Assembly: GCA_964019055.1 (NCBI GenBank)
Contig: OZ025206.1
Span: 6,978,117-7,042,116, forward strand
Origin: Anthopleura xanthogrammica
Taxonomy: Eukaryota > Cnidaria > Anthozoa > Actiniaria > Actiniidae
Direction: 5' to 3'
DNA: 64,000 nt
The notes under the pieces are model-generated. The model was not told where the DNA came from, searched no databases, and saw only the letters and a list, made by a program, of their open reading frames with translations. Positions within the stretch are counted from its first letter, which is position 1. Each line of letters opens with the position of its first letter. Shown here piece after piece: positions 1 to 35,945 of this stretch. The position numbers and the translations under genes were made by a program.

Positions 1-361
1 AAACATTCCCCACTTTCCATATATGCATCGGTTCACTGGTCAAACACAAAGCATTCGGTCGAGGGTGCAAGGTTCAAATTTGAATAATCCTTTGAAACTA
101 CCTTGAAGCCTCGCTTGAATGCTTTGTCTGTGAGCAGAGAACCTGTCTATGGAACAGATGGAACTGGTGAATCAGGATCGGAAAAAAGGTGAATAGCACA
201 GGAAGCCCAGTTTAGACGACAATAAAAACAGATAAAATATACTCAATTATAATGTTGCATTTTTTCGTATTTAAGACCAAGATAGTGTATTAATACAAAT
301 AATATGATCAATTAAAATATATTTTTTTCGCGTGCCTTTTTGCATACTATCTTGGGCTGGG

Positions 362-653
362 ATTACAGTCAAACTAAGAAAACCGTGAACACCTAAAATA
401 TGTCTGGAATGTTTATGTGTTTGATCACAGCGCGGTCACGCAAAGTTTTTTCCAGTTTAAAAGTTTCAAACATATTTTAGTTTTATTCTCGTGAAATTAG
501 AGATTTCTATTCGAGACAGACGGATACACGACAGAAGGATTCAAAACAAACTCTATTCATGGTGGTGGGAAATATCTATTTTACATGTAACGGTCTAAAT
601 AAACATTCCAGACATATTTTAGGTGTTCAAGGTTTTCTTAGTTTGACTGTAAT
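362..653. repeat. Foldback (MITE-like) element, 53-bp inverted arms
   Basis: Arms at 362-414 and 601-653 are near-perfect reverse complements (attacagtcaaactaag at one end, cttagtttgactgtaat at the other). The loop between them is about 186 bp. No coding capacity is seen. The rest of 1-947 is AT-rich DNA with nothing else recognised. Confidence 0.75.
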
Positions 654-947
654 TTCGTCTTACACTTTTATATAAATTGGGCTCCCTGTGAGATCAATAG
701 GAACAAACTCAGCAAACATATAAAAACAGAAGGGAAATACCTAAAGGTAAAAAATTCAATTTTATTCTATCATTTATCAGAAGTATTGAAATTCGTACAA
801 ATTTGATCATTTTACTTAATTTGTCACCGCATTACTATTAAAACATATAAATATATATCTATATTACCAACAAGGACAAAAAAACAAATACTGACACTAC
901 AATAATAAGATTTAAAAAACTTGTTTATCGCGCGTATCGTCATTCAA

Positions 948-1082
948 TCAACCCTCCTCGCTTCTGGATTTCAGATCAACGGCAACAAATGATAAAGAAA
1001 TAAAAATGATACCAAGATTAGCGTAGAAGAAGATGGGAAGCAGGTCTTCATAGTTTTCTGCCTCCTGTTGCTTCAGGCTTGC
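948..1082 (-). other. Candidate terminal exon with a transmembrane-like stretch
   Basis: On the minus strand a good acceptor (tttgctttctag) is followed by 44 codons and a stop. The frame contains a hydrophobic run (LLPIFFYANLGIIFISLSFV) flanked by charged residues. In this phase-0 frame it does not join the phase-1 donor of the SPARC-like exon at 1668. That join would read a short tail and stop, unless an internal acceptor 15 nt further in is used. It may be a terminal exon of the SPARC-like gene, an exon of another transcript, or chance. Confidence 0.25.
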
Positions 1083-1667
1083 CTAGAAAGCAAAACGGAG
1101 ACATTAAAAGAATAATACTGCAAAAATTATGTTATTTTGTCATTCAAATTTCAGTTGCAAGGATTCGATGTTCTTTTGCCCCGATCATATGTGTCGCGTT
1201 TTAGGATTCAAGTTTTCGCATCTCATTTTCTGTCCTGCGATACCCAGGAGTTTCGAGGTGATATGCAACCATTCTCGGCCTGATGCAACTTAATATTTTA
1301 AAATCTAAGTAGCAAAATCCTGTCTTGCATGTGCAATCGCGCAATTCATGGCACTGTTGTTATGCAAGACGACTCGAGATTAGGCTGCATGTCTAACGGA
1401 GCCCGGGGATCTAAAACCCAGCCCTCAACAGAATGAGAGATGCCTGCGGAGTAGACGTAACTTCTCCTTGCACTGAATACCCAGTGGGGCACTGGCAGAC
1501 AGAGAAGATGTAAGTTGCACCGTCAAGCCTCAAGCTAGAGGGACACCTTGGCGAATATTTGAGCTTTCTCCTATCTCTACTATGGTCTGCAGTACTAGGC
1601 AGAGACACTGTAAATATTGAGATACAACCTCTATATTATGGTTTTAAATAAAAAAAAACTAAATTAC

Positions 1668-4371
1668 CTCCTCTGGGAAAGCAAGTAGACCACTCTCTTG
1701 GACTGATTCCGTCAACACCATCCAGATCACAAGATTTCAAGAAGCCATGAATACAACTTTCTTTAGGCAACAGGCCATTCTCGATTGCTTTCATTTCATT
1801 GTCGTCAAGCTCTCTGTTCTTGTCCTTGTCAAGGTTTTCATATTCCCACTATAAGACAAACACATAATAAATACTACGTTGAGTTACGTCAACGAGAAGG
1901 ATAAGTGAAGGACATGCAGCGTCAAAAAGATTTCTTACACCCAACATGATTTAACTGGCAACACAATTCTTTATGCGTACCTTAACACAATCATGCGCAT
2001 TAACTTTTAAGCGCGCAGTTGAATTTATTCCTTTCAACCTTAAAGCAACTTCTCTTGTATACACGAGGACTCCCGTGCAGCAATGTTTCCGTATCGGTAA
2101 TCTCATCCAAAATACACCTCGAACAAAGCTTATCTGTCTGGAACAACACGGCGCACGCGCAACAATCTTTGCGCACCAGGGTCAGCTTATTCTACTCGAC
2201 CAACGTTTATCTTTCTAGCACAACTCGAAGCACGCGCAACAATCGCTGCGCACTCAAGTTACTTCATTCTACTCCAACTAAGCTTATCTTTCTGGCAGAA
2301 CACGGTGCACGCGCAACAATCGCTGCGCACCCAAGTCATCTCATTCTACTCGACTAAAGTTTATTTATCTGCGTTACCCCGGCGCACGCGCAAGAATCTT
2401 TGCGCACCCAGGTAATCCTATTCTACTCCAACTAAGTTTATCTTTCTGGGACAACTTAACGCAAGCGCAACATTCTTTGCACACCAAGTTGATTTCATTC
2501 TACTTCAACAAAATTTATCTTTTTGACACACTTCTGCGCACGCGCGACAATCTTTGCGGACCCAGATTATGATCACCTCATTCTACTCCAACAGAGTTTA
2601 TCTTTCTGGCACAACTTTGCAAACGCGCAACCATCTTTGCGCACCCAGTTAAACTCATTCTATTCAAACAAAGTTTATCTTGCTGGACAACTCGGCGCAC
2701 GTGCAAATATTTTCGCGCCCCAGTCGATCTCATTCTGCTCGACCAAAGCTCATCTTTCTGCCAGAACACGATGCACGCGCAACATGCGCTGCGCACCCAA
2801 GTCATCTCAATCCACTCGACCAAAGTTTATCTTCTGGTTTACCTCGGCACACGCGCAACAATCTTTGCGCACCTAGGTAATCTTATGCTACTCCAACAAA
2901 GTTATTTTGCAACGGGACAACATAGCGCGAACGTAACTTTCTTAGCGCACCCAGTTGATCTCATTCTACTTTAACAAAATTTATCTTTTTGACACAACTC
3001 GGCGCATGCGCAACAATCTTTGCGCACCCAGATCACCTCATTCTACTCGACCAAAGTTAATCTTTCTGGCATAACTCGGCGCACGCGCAACAATCTTTGC
3101 GCACCCAGATCACCTCATTCTACTCGACCAAAGTTAATCTTTCTGGCATAACTCGGCGCACGCGCAACAATCTTTGCGCACCCAGATCACCTCATTCTAC
3201 TCGACCAAAGTTAATCTTTCTGGCATAACTCGGCGCATGCGCAACAATCTTTGCGCATCCAAATCAACAATTTTTTTTTCTGGAACATCTTGACAAACCA
3301 TCTTTGTGCAGCCAGGGGTAATCTTATTCTACTCAACCAAAGTTTCTCTTTAACCCACTCGCAGAAGATTTTAAAATCGAATCAAATCTGAGGTGCTTTC
3401 TAAGACGTTGTGAAAGATCAAATGGACAATGTTTATCTTTAAATATCTATGCTTGCGCAGCATGAACTATTGAATTAATTATGTAAGGCAATTGTTTTTT
3501 CTTTCGTTGATTTGAAGCTATAAATTGTCACATACCAGCGTGATGTCCCTGACCTCATCTTCTCTGAGCTGTTCTGCTCTTTTACCTAGCCTGAACTTTG
3601 GATTCAACGTCAGTGCTCTTGCAATCATGAGCCAGTCAAGAAAACGATTAGGGAACTGCAACAATTGATAGTCATTGCAGCCAGCGTTACGCGGATTCGA
3701 ATCACCTAGAAAGAAATGAACATCATAAGTTCCTAACCTTAGAGGTTATTCAGAGACGGCACACTTTAGTTCTGATTGAGTAATGACAGGGTTTTTTCTC
3801 AAAAGGGCATCATTTAAAGTGGGTGGCGGATCAAGTGTATTTCCTTTCCTTTCCTGTCTGTGTAGAAATGTCTCGAACATTCCAGAAATAGGGTTTCTTA
3901 AAACATAGTGAAAGTGCTTCAGAAAAAGTTCAAAATTTATACGCGATCGTTACCCACTAGAAACAAGCGCCTTCGGAAAGCGCAATAGTTTTAGTGCTCA
4001 AAATCCAAGATACTCCTCTTTTATGACTGGTATTTTGATTACAATATCATAGCTCGTGCGCGCACTACGACGCGATCAGGAATGATTTTTTTAAAGCTTT
4101 TAATAAGAAGGCGCAAGCATCTTTCATTCTCACCGTCTGAACACTCGCCCCTGTGCTTGACGCCAATGCTGACACCCAAAGCACAAGCAAATTTGTGGAG
4201 CTCGCACATGTTGTCAAACTGTTTCCCGTACACCGAGCAAACGGGTTCAACGTCAGCAGGACATTGTTCTGGGCACTGGCAAGCTGTTCCTCCATCGACG
4301 TGCGGCACGCACATACGACCGTAGGGGCAAAAAGTGTTTTCACAGGTGCTTACTTGTTGACTGCTAACACT
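1668..4371 (-). CDS. SPARC-like protein (follistatin-like plus EF-hand EC domain), 5' and 3' ends not resolved
   Basis: Three exons join in frame: 4134-4371, 3536-3705 and 1668-1848, all with AG acceptors and GT donors. The first encodes a cysteine-rich follistatin-like module: an EGF-like hairpin (CENTFCPYGRMC) and then a Kazal-type part (PVCSVYGKQFDNMCELH ... GEC). The second has the alpha-helical start of an extracellular calcium-binding domain (FPNRFLDWLM). The third carries two EF-hand loops (DKDKNRELDDNE and DLDGVDGISPRE) with the cysteine pair typical of SPARC, and ends at STCFP. SPARC-family proteins are secreted collagen- and calcium-binding matrix proteins; cnidarian members usually lack the acidic N-terminal domain, which fits here. 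I did not find the signal-peptide exon upstream of 4371. Reading on past 1668 gives a stop within about 15 codons; splicing to a candidate exon at 948-1082 is the alternative. SMOC or testican relatives share these domains, so the family is surer than the orthology. Confidence 0.78.
2090..3352. repeat. 77-bp satellite array inside a SPARC-like intron
   Basis: About 16 tandem units of about 77 bp alternate a GC-rich piece (cgcacgcgcaacaatctttg) with a piece containing ctcattctactcgaccaaag. The three units near 3060, 3137 and 3214 are almost identical; those further left are diverged. The period is not a multiple of 3, and the ORFs across it are by-products of the repeat. The array lies in the intron between the exons at 3536-3705 and 1668-1848. 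Confidence 0.9.
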
Positions 4372-6336
4372 CTAAAAGGCAAAGAACACTATTAAGTTAC
4401 TATACTCAGTTTTTCGCAACCTTTCTTTCGTGTTCATGTTATGATTCTTTTGAAAATGAAGACGCTATCAACTATATGTAGTAAAAGCTATGTTTCAAAT
4501 TAAGGCCACCGCCATTCAGAACGAATTTGGGCAAAACACATCTAACTTTCTTTTCATTAATGACTGGAACATTTTACCTTAAGTTATCGTTAAAAAGTTT
4601 TTTGTCTACTTTAAAACCGTTTCTTTATAACTAAATAGGTTATATATTGCTTGAATTATGCATATAATATGTGTAATATCTATATCTCATTATATCATTC
4701 ATGTTCATTTTAGAGGACCCTTCCTCGTTAAATATGATAATAAATAAATAAATTGACTTTCAATTACATTGAAAGAAACCGCAATAACACAATAACAGTA
4801 CTTAATTTACTCTAGGAACGGCCGACGTTACACAGGCTCAGCGGTGTGGCGATTTAGTACCGAACTTAGAGAGGTGTGTGTATGTTTTTTTCTTTGGGGG
4901 GGGGGGGGGGGTCGATGCAGCGAGAGATTCAAACACAAACACGCTTTAACTTTTACAGGTCATAAATAACCGTTTCCCTTCAAATTTAATGTTCTTATCT
5001 TCGTTCAAGAAAGTTTCAACCACATCTGTATAGTGCGTATATGGTCGCTTTACAGAGGTGCGATCGCACTATACAGGTCTTGTGGTACTATTTGTTAGGT
5101 CCGAGGCTCGACCGCGCCTGTACAAGAGTAGGATGTCGATCGGAAATAACTCTAACCAGTCATTGGTGTTCGTTCAAGCGAGGTTCGACCACGTCTATGC
5201 ATGAGAATATATATGATAATATATATAATACAGAAGTGCGTTCAAAAGTATTCAGGTTGGTGGTCTTGTGATACCTATATAGATAACACATACTCTGTGG
5301 AATGCAAAATAACGAAAGCTTCATTGTTACTCAAGTGAAAACCGGAAATGAAATCAAATTGTTACGTCGTATAGTATTTAAAGGTCTAAGTTCGATCAAG
5401 GCCACGATTGGATTTTTACTGTTAACTAATGATGTCTGGCGATTATTATCGGCAAATAAACACCGTGCGATTATCCATTTGTTTGAAATTCTTTAAATAT
5501 GTCTAGTACCAGCAAAATCGCGGGTAAATTGGTCTTTGTATGCCGGTTTTCTGTTCAAGTACAGTTCGATTCCTAGCAACATGACGGTCACTATCCTTTA
5601 GTGTGACAAAAGCTATTCGCGCGCAACGCTCAATCGATCAACGCGGTGGCTACGCGCGCGCGGCGTGAATCAATCATCGTAAATATTTTCCATTGTTCAT
5701 TTTCTCTTCCTGTGCGTCGAATAAATTCCCACAAATCTCCTATCTCACATCTGTGGTGTCATGATGACAGACACACACTAAAAACACTGCACTGATCCCG
5801 ATATTATTCCCCGTTGAAAACGAAAACATAATTTCAGCAGTAATTTTAGAGCAAGCGCGACGAAGAAGATAAAGGAATAGCGAACGATAGGGAAACCATT
5901 TACTCATTTAAAATCAATTCCATGTGTCGGCTACCTCGTTTTTGGGATGCCTGTCGATCACTTTATTTACTTTAGTTCTAGTAACATAAACCCGACTGAT
6001 ATAAAAGCTGATAGAAACGGAAGCTTGAGTAAATATTCCAAAAGAAAGGCTAAAAAATTCTACGTATATTTTTTTTAGGTTGTGGAATTTTTTAATCACG
6101 TGAACACGTTACTGAGAGAGTCATCGAAAACGTTCTTAATTTTGGCGGGAAGAAGAGCCATCTTTGGCTAAATAGAACTGTAAAAAACCCGAAGAACTTA
6201 CTACCCGATAAGCATCAGTTTGTTTAAAGACAGAAGAATTCAGAGTTTTGACCCGTAAATATCCTCGAGGACAAACACCTCCCACGAGGGGAATTTCAAG
6301 GACCACTCCCACGATTCGCCAAAATTAAAATATATT
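4372..6336. other. No recognised gene; upstream side of the SPARC-like gene
   Basis: Contains a G17 run near 4897-4913 and AT-rich sequence. The signal-peptide exon expected for the SPARC-like gene should be here or further right, but no hydrophobic start exon with a matching phase could be picked out. Confidence 0.5.
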
Positions 6337-6615
6337 ATGTCGGAAGATTACAGCCGTTTTTGGTTAAACAAGATGAGGATAAAAAGAGAACTTCAATTTA
6401 TGCTGTCTTCAAGATGCTCCTGCTGTGAGCCTTCAACTCTCAATAAGATTCTTTCGAGAGACAAAGAAGCCCCGTTATGGGACGTAAATGATAGACTTGA
6501 AAAGGTCAAAGCTATGGTCTACCAAATTAAAGCTACAAGAGGGTCGTTTGAAAGAAAAAGAAGAAGTTCGCGTGATGGTAGATAATATCAATGCAGTTAT
6601 CGACAGTTTTTGAAT
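6337..6615 (+). pseudogene. Possible small charged protein, apparently frameshifted
   Basis: An ATG at 6337 opens 82 codons ending at 6585. The product is charged, with a Cys cluster (SSRCSCCEP) and a helical-looking section (DVNDRLEKVKAMVYQIK). From about 6530 the next frame (+1) continues a similar charged, coiled-coil-like pattern (LQEGRLKEKEEVRVMVDNIN) to a stop near 6615. This looks like a single-base deletion in an originally longer frame. No family recognised. It may also be chance coding-like sequence or an exon of an unseen gene. Confidence 0.3.
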
Positions 6616-7119
6616 TTCCTTTGTGAAAACTCGTCGTTTAACACTACTGTTGTCTTACAACTCGTGTATTTTAGCCATTCCTTCTTCGTCGAAGCTTACA
6701 GACAAAGATAGCGAGTTTTTTTGAGAGAGAACGTGTGGAGGCCAACAGAATACAAGACCTTTTTGTTATTGTTAGCAAAAAAATCACACGGGGGATTTAC
6801 CTTTTGACAATAATAGTGATCTGATATTCGAATCTAGAAAAACTTCATGCTGTAGAAATCCTCTTACTTTCCTAATTTCAACACCGAGAAGTTGAAACCT
6901 TTCTTACTGTGAGGGACAATTCATGTTCAACAATGATGCTATAGAAAGGAGATCTTTGAAAATTCAAATTTGCTGAAGCAATTCGAAGTACCTAGTATTC
7001 GACGCCTAGTGCCAAAAGAATTCTACGGCAACGATGTTTCTAATTCCCAAGCTACAACAGCTTTAATGAATTAATATTGGCTATTATTTAAATATCGCTA
7101 AACATCTTAAGAAGATCGC

Positions 7120-7371
7120 TTATTGATTTGAAAGCATTGAGAGAAAATCAGAAGGAATAGCGCCTTTCGTTTTTCTTGTCAAATAGTTCTTCAGCACAGC
7201 AGTGATAGTGTCATAATATAATGGGCCTGAAATACCTGCAAGAATCATACTTACCACAACCAACAGTCCAGTCACTACAACCCCTAAGATTTCTGCCAGA
7301 AAAGACTTCATGATTCGTGAGTAAAGAGCTACAAATTTGGCTGTGAGTTGAACTACTTCAGTACTGAACAA
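7120..7371 (-). other. Unassigned ORF with one likely membrane segment
   Basis: The frame contains a long hydrophobic stretch (EILGVVVTGLLVVVSMILAG) followed by a basic tail (LTRKTKGAIPSDF) and a stop. An acceptor-like ttgttcag precedes it, so it could be a terminal exon. A second minus-strand frame at 7472-7669 (MPREKNLKNSF...) could be an upstream exon, but the phases do not match. No homology recognised. Confidence 0.2.
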
Positions 7372-7699
7372 GACTCACTCCTTCCCGCTAGTGTGATAAC
7401 TTCGACTAATGTAACCTGAGACGTGTTGATGTAATCTGAATCACCTCGCAGCCAATACCATTATCTGACCATCATATCCTTACGGCTTTATCTCGGCTCC
7501 AAGTATTCAAAAAAGCCGTGAGATAATGACGCTTTTGTTCCTCAAACTGATCTTCGAGTCGTGTGATGGATGCCCAAGGCATGGCTGTCAAGAAGGAGTT
7601 CTTAAGATTTTTCTCGCGAGGCATCGTCGATCGATTTTGGTGAAGTTGAGGAGTCGGATTATTTGCCAAAGAGGAGAGAGAGAGAGCGAGGAGTGGATT

Positions 7700-9594
7700 T
7701 CTGCCAAGTCACCGGTAGCGGTTCCCAAAATCTCCTAAAAAAGTAACTTCTGGCACGAATGATCTCGCGAGAGGAGAAAAATTTTACGGATTCCTACAAA
7801 CCTCAAATGTCCGCCCTAAGAAGATCTTCGCTCTTTTCCTTTCCACTTTAAAGACGCGCCCATATTTTGACTAGATTTGAGGCATTTATAATGATTTTAC
7901 GATTAATTCTAACATTGCATAAGGTTGACAAGTTTAATAGCTTTTTCAAGTACATGGAATACTACTTATGGGGATTGCAGTACGGCATCCCTTGGAAAGT
8001 GAAAAAGAATGGAAAGTTCTGATGTGACAACTGCAATTAACTAACTAAAGCATGTACTAATAAGATTAATAAGCATAATAATCCTTTCATAAGTTCACCG
8101 ACACAGTGATGACAGTTGTCGCATCTGACAGATCATCAGACCGGAAGGCTCATCTATAGTTGTTGAACGGATGGAAAACTATTTATCAACTCGATAAAAA
8201 CTATCAAACAAAAAAGCTAAATTGGATTATCCTCTCACACTTACTTTTCCATAGTTTGAGCTCGTAGATTTTATATAAATCATTCACGGGACAGTGTATA
8301 AATAAAAGACTAAATTTTGCTTTCAGCTCAACTTGCACAAGAAATTGTTTGGAAAAAGTTCTTGAACGAAAATCTGATTTACAGTAAACATCACTGCCTC
8401 CAGTCATAACAGAGCTGAAAAGGGCTGACCTATAAAGTACGTCTTACCGCGTCAAGAACTTACTCAAGTAGAATCGGAATGACGGGGTTCTAGAAAACAC
8501 ACAATGAAAACAAAGGTACCAAATGGTCCAAGCTATGGACGTGACTAAGGTTGAGAATCAGGGCTGCAGTCAGTACGGGCTTTGCACATTTTTCGTGAGA
8601 TTTGAAGCTCGGGTAGCGTGACTTGCTAAGGAGACTTTTCCCAAACTTTCCTCTAAGAAGGATTTTTTTAGAGAGTCTAGTCGTATGCTAGAAAGTCCTT
8701 TTTCCCCCCTAATTACAAGCGTTGAAAGATTGCATGTCAACGTAAAGGCAGCCAGGACTGACTCGGTTTTAAAGGTTGTGGAGGTGGCGACACACTTCCA
8801 TCCCATTCAATAGCGCTCTATTCCCTCGGTTAAAAAAAACTGATCTCACAGCCCCACTGACCTTGAAAGCATGATAGCAGTGTTTAGCTTGTTCACTCCT
8901 GTAGGAAATGATAGCTGACCACGAGTCCTATACGTGACTTGGTCAACGTCCAATAAGTAGCGGATTCACTAGTTTGGTGTAAGAAGGAATGTTCCTTGAT
9001 GGTCTCTTGTATGCCTTGTTTGAAATATTAGACTTACCAATTAAGATGAAAACTCGTGCTAAAGTGAATGCTGAAAGGATTTGTTGACCTATCGACAACA
9101 CGCCATCATTACGTCTTTCATTACTCGTTGGAGTAACCATGGTCGTGGTTTTTCTACCCATTTTCTAGACAATTGTGAATCGTCTAGAAAATCGATTGTG
9201 GTAGTCCTTCAACATGGACGAGATACTTTGTGACGTAATATTCAAGTGATGTGCCATAGTTGCCATGTTGGAGGGCTTCACTGAATGCGTTAGCATTGTA
9301 TTTTTGTGTTGTCCTCCAACATGGAGGCCACATAATTTGTAACGCGATTGGCAAGTGGCATCTTACAATAGTTGCCATGTTAGATGGCTTCACCGAAAGC
9401 TTTTTTACTGGGTTTTTGTGTGTAGTCCTCCATCATGGCGGCCAGATACTTTTTTAAATTTCTTTCTCTTTTGAATGCTTGCGCGAATAGTATTTTCAAA
9501 ACTTGCTGGATGACAAAAATTATGACGAATGCAGTTGCATATGAATACACACTTTGAAGAAAAAGACATGCAGTCCTATTATTCAAAGTTATTC
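7700..9594. other. Intergenic stretch downstream of EPRS, no gene recognised
   Basis: No convincing coding exon on either strand. At about 9200-9460 there is a diverged duplication built on a motif like ccatgttggagggcttcac ... tcctccaacatgg, with the motif and its near-complement alternating, so the copies can pair. Confidence 0.5.
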
Positions 9595-9600
9595 TTTATT
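9595..9600 (-). promoter_or_regulatory. EPRS polyadenylation signal AATAAA
   Basis: AATAAA on the minus strand, about 117 nt beyond the EPRS stop codon. Confidence 0.6.
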
Positions 9601-9716
9601 TTCGCACTTATTACCATACAGAAAAACATTAGAAAAGCATGAACGGTGTGTTGGTTGTGATTCCAATGTCCTACATGTGTACTCGATATTTCATCGAACT
9701 GCAAACTCCCTAGATG

Positions 9717-33167
<23,451 letters not shown>

Positions 33168-33894
33168 ACTGGAAGATATAGTGGTAGTACACAAGATCCT
33201 GGCTTGGATGAAGGCTGTGAATGATAATTTCCCTGATCTGGCCGGTACTTTTATGGCAATACGTGTCCACATGCAAACTGATGCAACAAGAGACCAACTA
33301 TAAAAAGACTCATTGACTCACTGCTGACAAAGGCATGAGCCTGCGGTATGGTGACAAAAGGTAACCCTCCTACCCCTCCTTGATTTCTTATTTGTAACCA
33401 TTGTAGTTCTAAGAGGAAAAAAAAGCCGGGAAAAATATACCATTGGGTTGAGGCTAGGAAAGTGTGATGAATAATACAAGCGAGAGTTCGTGGTCGTGTC
33501 AAAAAAATCGCATGTGAGGGAGAGTAAGTCGGTTTTGTCACCTTTGAGTGCCCTGACCATGTTAACCACAGGCAGCCCAAGCAATGCCTTTGAAGAAGCA
33601 CGTGTGCGTATGGTATTAAGAAATTAAAAAGAAAATACAAAAACTCAATAAATATTTAGTTAAAAACATTTTACTGATGTCTCGTATGATTCTCTAATTG
33701 TTTGTTAGCACAAAAAGTCGTTTTAAACTGTAACGTAGACATCGTGCCACCCAGTGGCGACACTAGACAATGTTCCTTGTAACTTCTCGAGTTTTGTTGC
33801 GCTTTAAAAAACCGAATTAAAGATTCTTTCTCATACGATACGAACCTGCACGATAGTCCGACGCTCAACCAACTGAACCAACCAGTTGGTGGCC

Positions 33895-35116
33895 ATATTT
33901 TTGAGTATCCGATCAACATTTGGAGTATCCAACATACACCACATTTTGGAGTATCCAACACCATATTTTGGAGTCTTCGATCAAATTTTTTTGAAGTATC
34001 CAACACCAAATTTTGGAGTATCCAACACCATATTATTGAGTATCCACCCCCATATTTTGGAGTATCCAACACCATATTATTGAGTATCCACCCCCATATT
34101 TTTGAGTATCCGACACCATATTTTGGAGTATCCACCCCCATATTTTGGAGTATCCAACACCATATTTTGGAGTATCCAACACCATATTTTGGAGTATCCA
34201 ACACCATATTTTGGAGTATCCAACACCATATTTTGGAGTATCCACCCCCATATTTTGGAGTATCCGACACCATATTTTGGAGTATCCAACACCATATTTT
34301 GGAGTATCCGACACCATATTATTGAGTATCCACCCCCATATTTTTGAGTATCCGACACCATATTTTGGAGTATCCACCCCCATATTTTGGAGTATCCAAC
34401 ACCATATTTTGGAGTATCCAACACCATATTTTGGAGTATCCAACACCATATTTTGGAGTATCCACCCCCATATTTTGGAGTATCCGACACCATATTTTGG
34501 AGTATCCAACACCATATTTTGGAGTATCCACCCCCATATTTTGGAGTATCCACCCCCATATTTTGGAGTATCCGACACCATATTTTGGAGTATCCAACAC
34601 CATATTTTGGAGTATCCGACACCATATTATTGAGTATCCACCCCCATATTTTTGAGTATCCGACACCATATTTTGGAGTATCCACCCCCATATTTTGGAG
34701 TATCCAACACCATATTTTGGAGTATCCAACACCATATTTTGGAGTATCCAACACCATATTTTGGAGTATCCACCCCCATATTTTGGAGTATCCGACACCA
34801 TATTTTGGAGTATCCAACACCATATTTTGGAGTATCCGACACCATATTATTGAGTATCCACCCCCATATTTTTGAGTATCCGACACCATATTTTGGAGTA
34901 TCCACCCCCATATTTTGGAGTATCCAACACCATATTTTGGAGTATCCAACACCATATTTTGGAGTATCCAACACCATATTTTGGAGTATCCAACACCATA
35001 TTTTGGAGTATCCACCCCCATATTTTGGAGTATCCGACACCATATTTTGGAGTATCCAACACCATATTTTGGAGTATCCGACACCATATTTTGGAGTATC
35101 CGACACCATATTTTGT
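33895..35116. repeat. 22-bp minisatellite with higher-order structure
   Basis: About 55 units of 22 bp built on ccatattttggagtatccaa. Variants end in caacac, cgacac or ccaccccc, and some have attattgag or tttttgag. The attattgag variant starts at 34031, 34075, 34317, 34625 and 34845, at spacings of 2, 11, 14 and 10 units, each time followed by the tttttgag variant except at 34031. This shows block duplication. Because 22 is not a multiple of 3, several frames stay open for hundreds of codons with a 22-residue period; these are not genes. The array ends about 0.7 kb upstream of the EPRS start codon. Confidence 0.97.
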
Positions 35117-35554
35117 CGCATCCTTACAAACCTGGCAAATATAGAAGATCATCAACGAGCCCCTGACGAAGGAATCACAATATTCTAAATCTTCCTGCTA
35201 GGCCTGGTTAATGAATTGAAAGATTAGAAATCTTTCGTAAACAGGTATGAACCTAGCGGTTTATTAAACTTGTTTTAAGAGTTTATCATGTATTTGTCGC
35301 ATGGCGACTTTTCGACGTTTTTGATAGACTAAGAGACTGCACTAGCATATAAACATTAAACACAGCAATAAAGAAAACTTGGTAAAATTCGTAAAAAATA
35401 ATTGCAGTACATAGAATTTTTCTCAAGTTTTTCAGGCAGAATATATTTCAAAGCAGGAATCACAGTTTACTTTTGAACCCGAGATTAAATCATGATACTG
35501 AAAGCAACTATTAGAAAGTTCAGATTTAAAAAGAAAAGAAAGAAAAAAATATTA

Positions 35555-35645
35555 TCTGGATACGATGGGATTTGAACTCACGTCCACTGACAGAAATTTT
35601 TAAAAAAAGTGCCATACCCCCGAGACATCCGCAGAGCTGGGCCGT
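35555..35645 (-). pseudogene. Degenerate tRNA-like sequence
   Basis: The minus strand reads a T-arm-like gagttcaaatccc followed by an acceptor-like cgtatcc that can pair with ggatgtc at the other end. The middle contains a T-run and no clear anticodon arm. Confidence 0.35.
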
Positions 35646-35850
35646 CGTATGGACTTCGGACCTGACGGCAATTAAATCCTTCTGTCCTTGGGTGTACGAA
35701 TTACGCAGAAAAATGTTCTAGCCGAGGCATCAGGGGAGAAACCAGCCGGCCCCCAGACCATACCTACAGCAACGCACGTTGATTTGAAGTGGAAAATATT
35801 CTAGTCTATCTGGTGCATTGTTATCACGGCTATTGTTGTGCAAATTTTGT

Positions 35851-35945
35851 GAAACCGTGGTCGAGTGGAAAAAAACTTGGGCTTCGAGCAGACTCAGTCA
35901 AACCCGTCTGGGCTTGGTCAGTACTTGGTTGGGTGACCTTTTTTC
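35851..35945 (+). pseudogene. 5S rRNA-like fragment or 5S-derived SINE head
   Basis: ggtcagtacttggttgggtg matches the box C region of eukaryotic 5S rRNA, and a T-run follows directly, as in a Pol III terminator. The upstream part (cgagcagactcagtcaaacc) is only loosely like the 5S box A region. Confidence 0.5.

Noticed and set aside
2090..3352. Tandem repeats considered as a CRISPR array
   Set aside because: The units are contiguous and near-identical without unique spacers, in a eukaryotic intron.
33671..35188. Many overlapping open frames of 80-336 codons with a 22-residue period
   Set aside because: A 22-bp repeat lacking stops stays open in several frames on both strands. There is no start context, composition or domain to support a protein.
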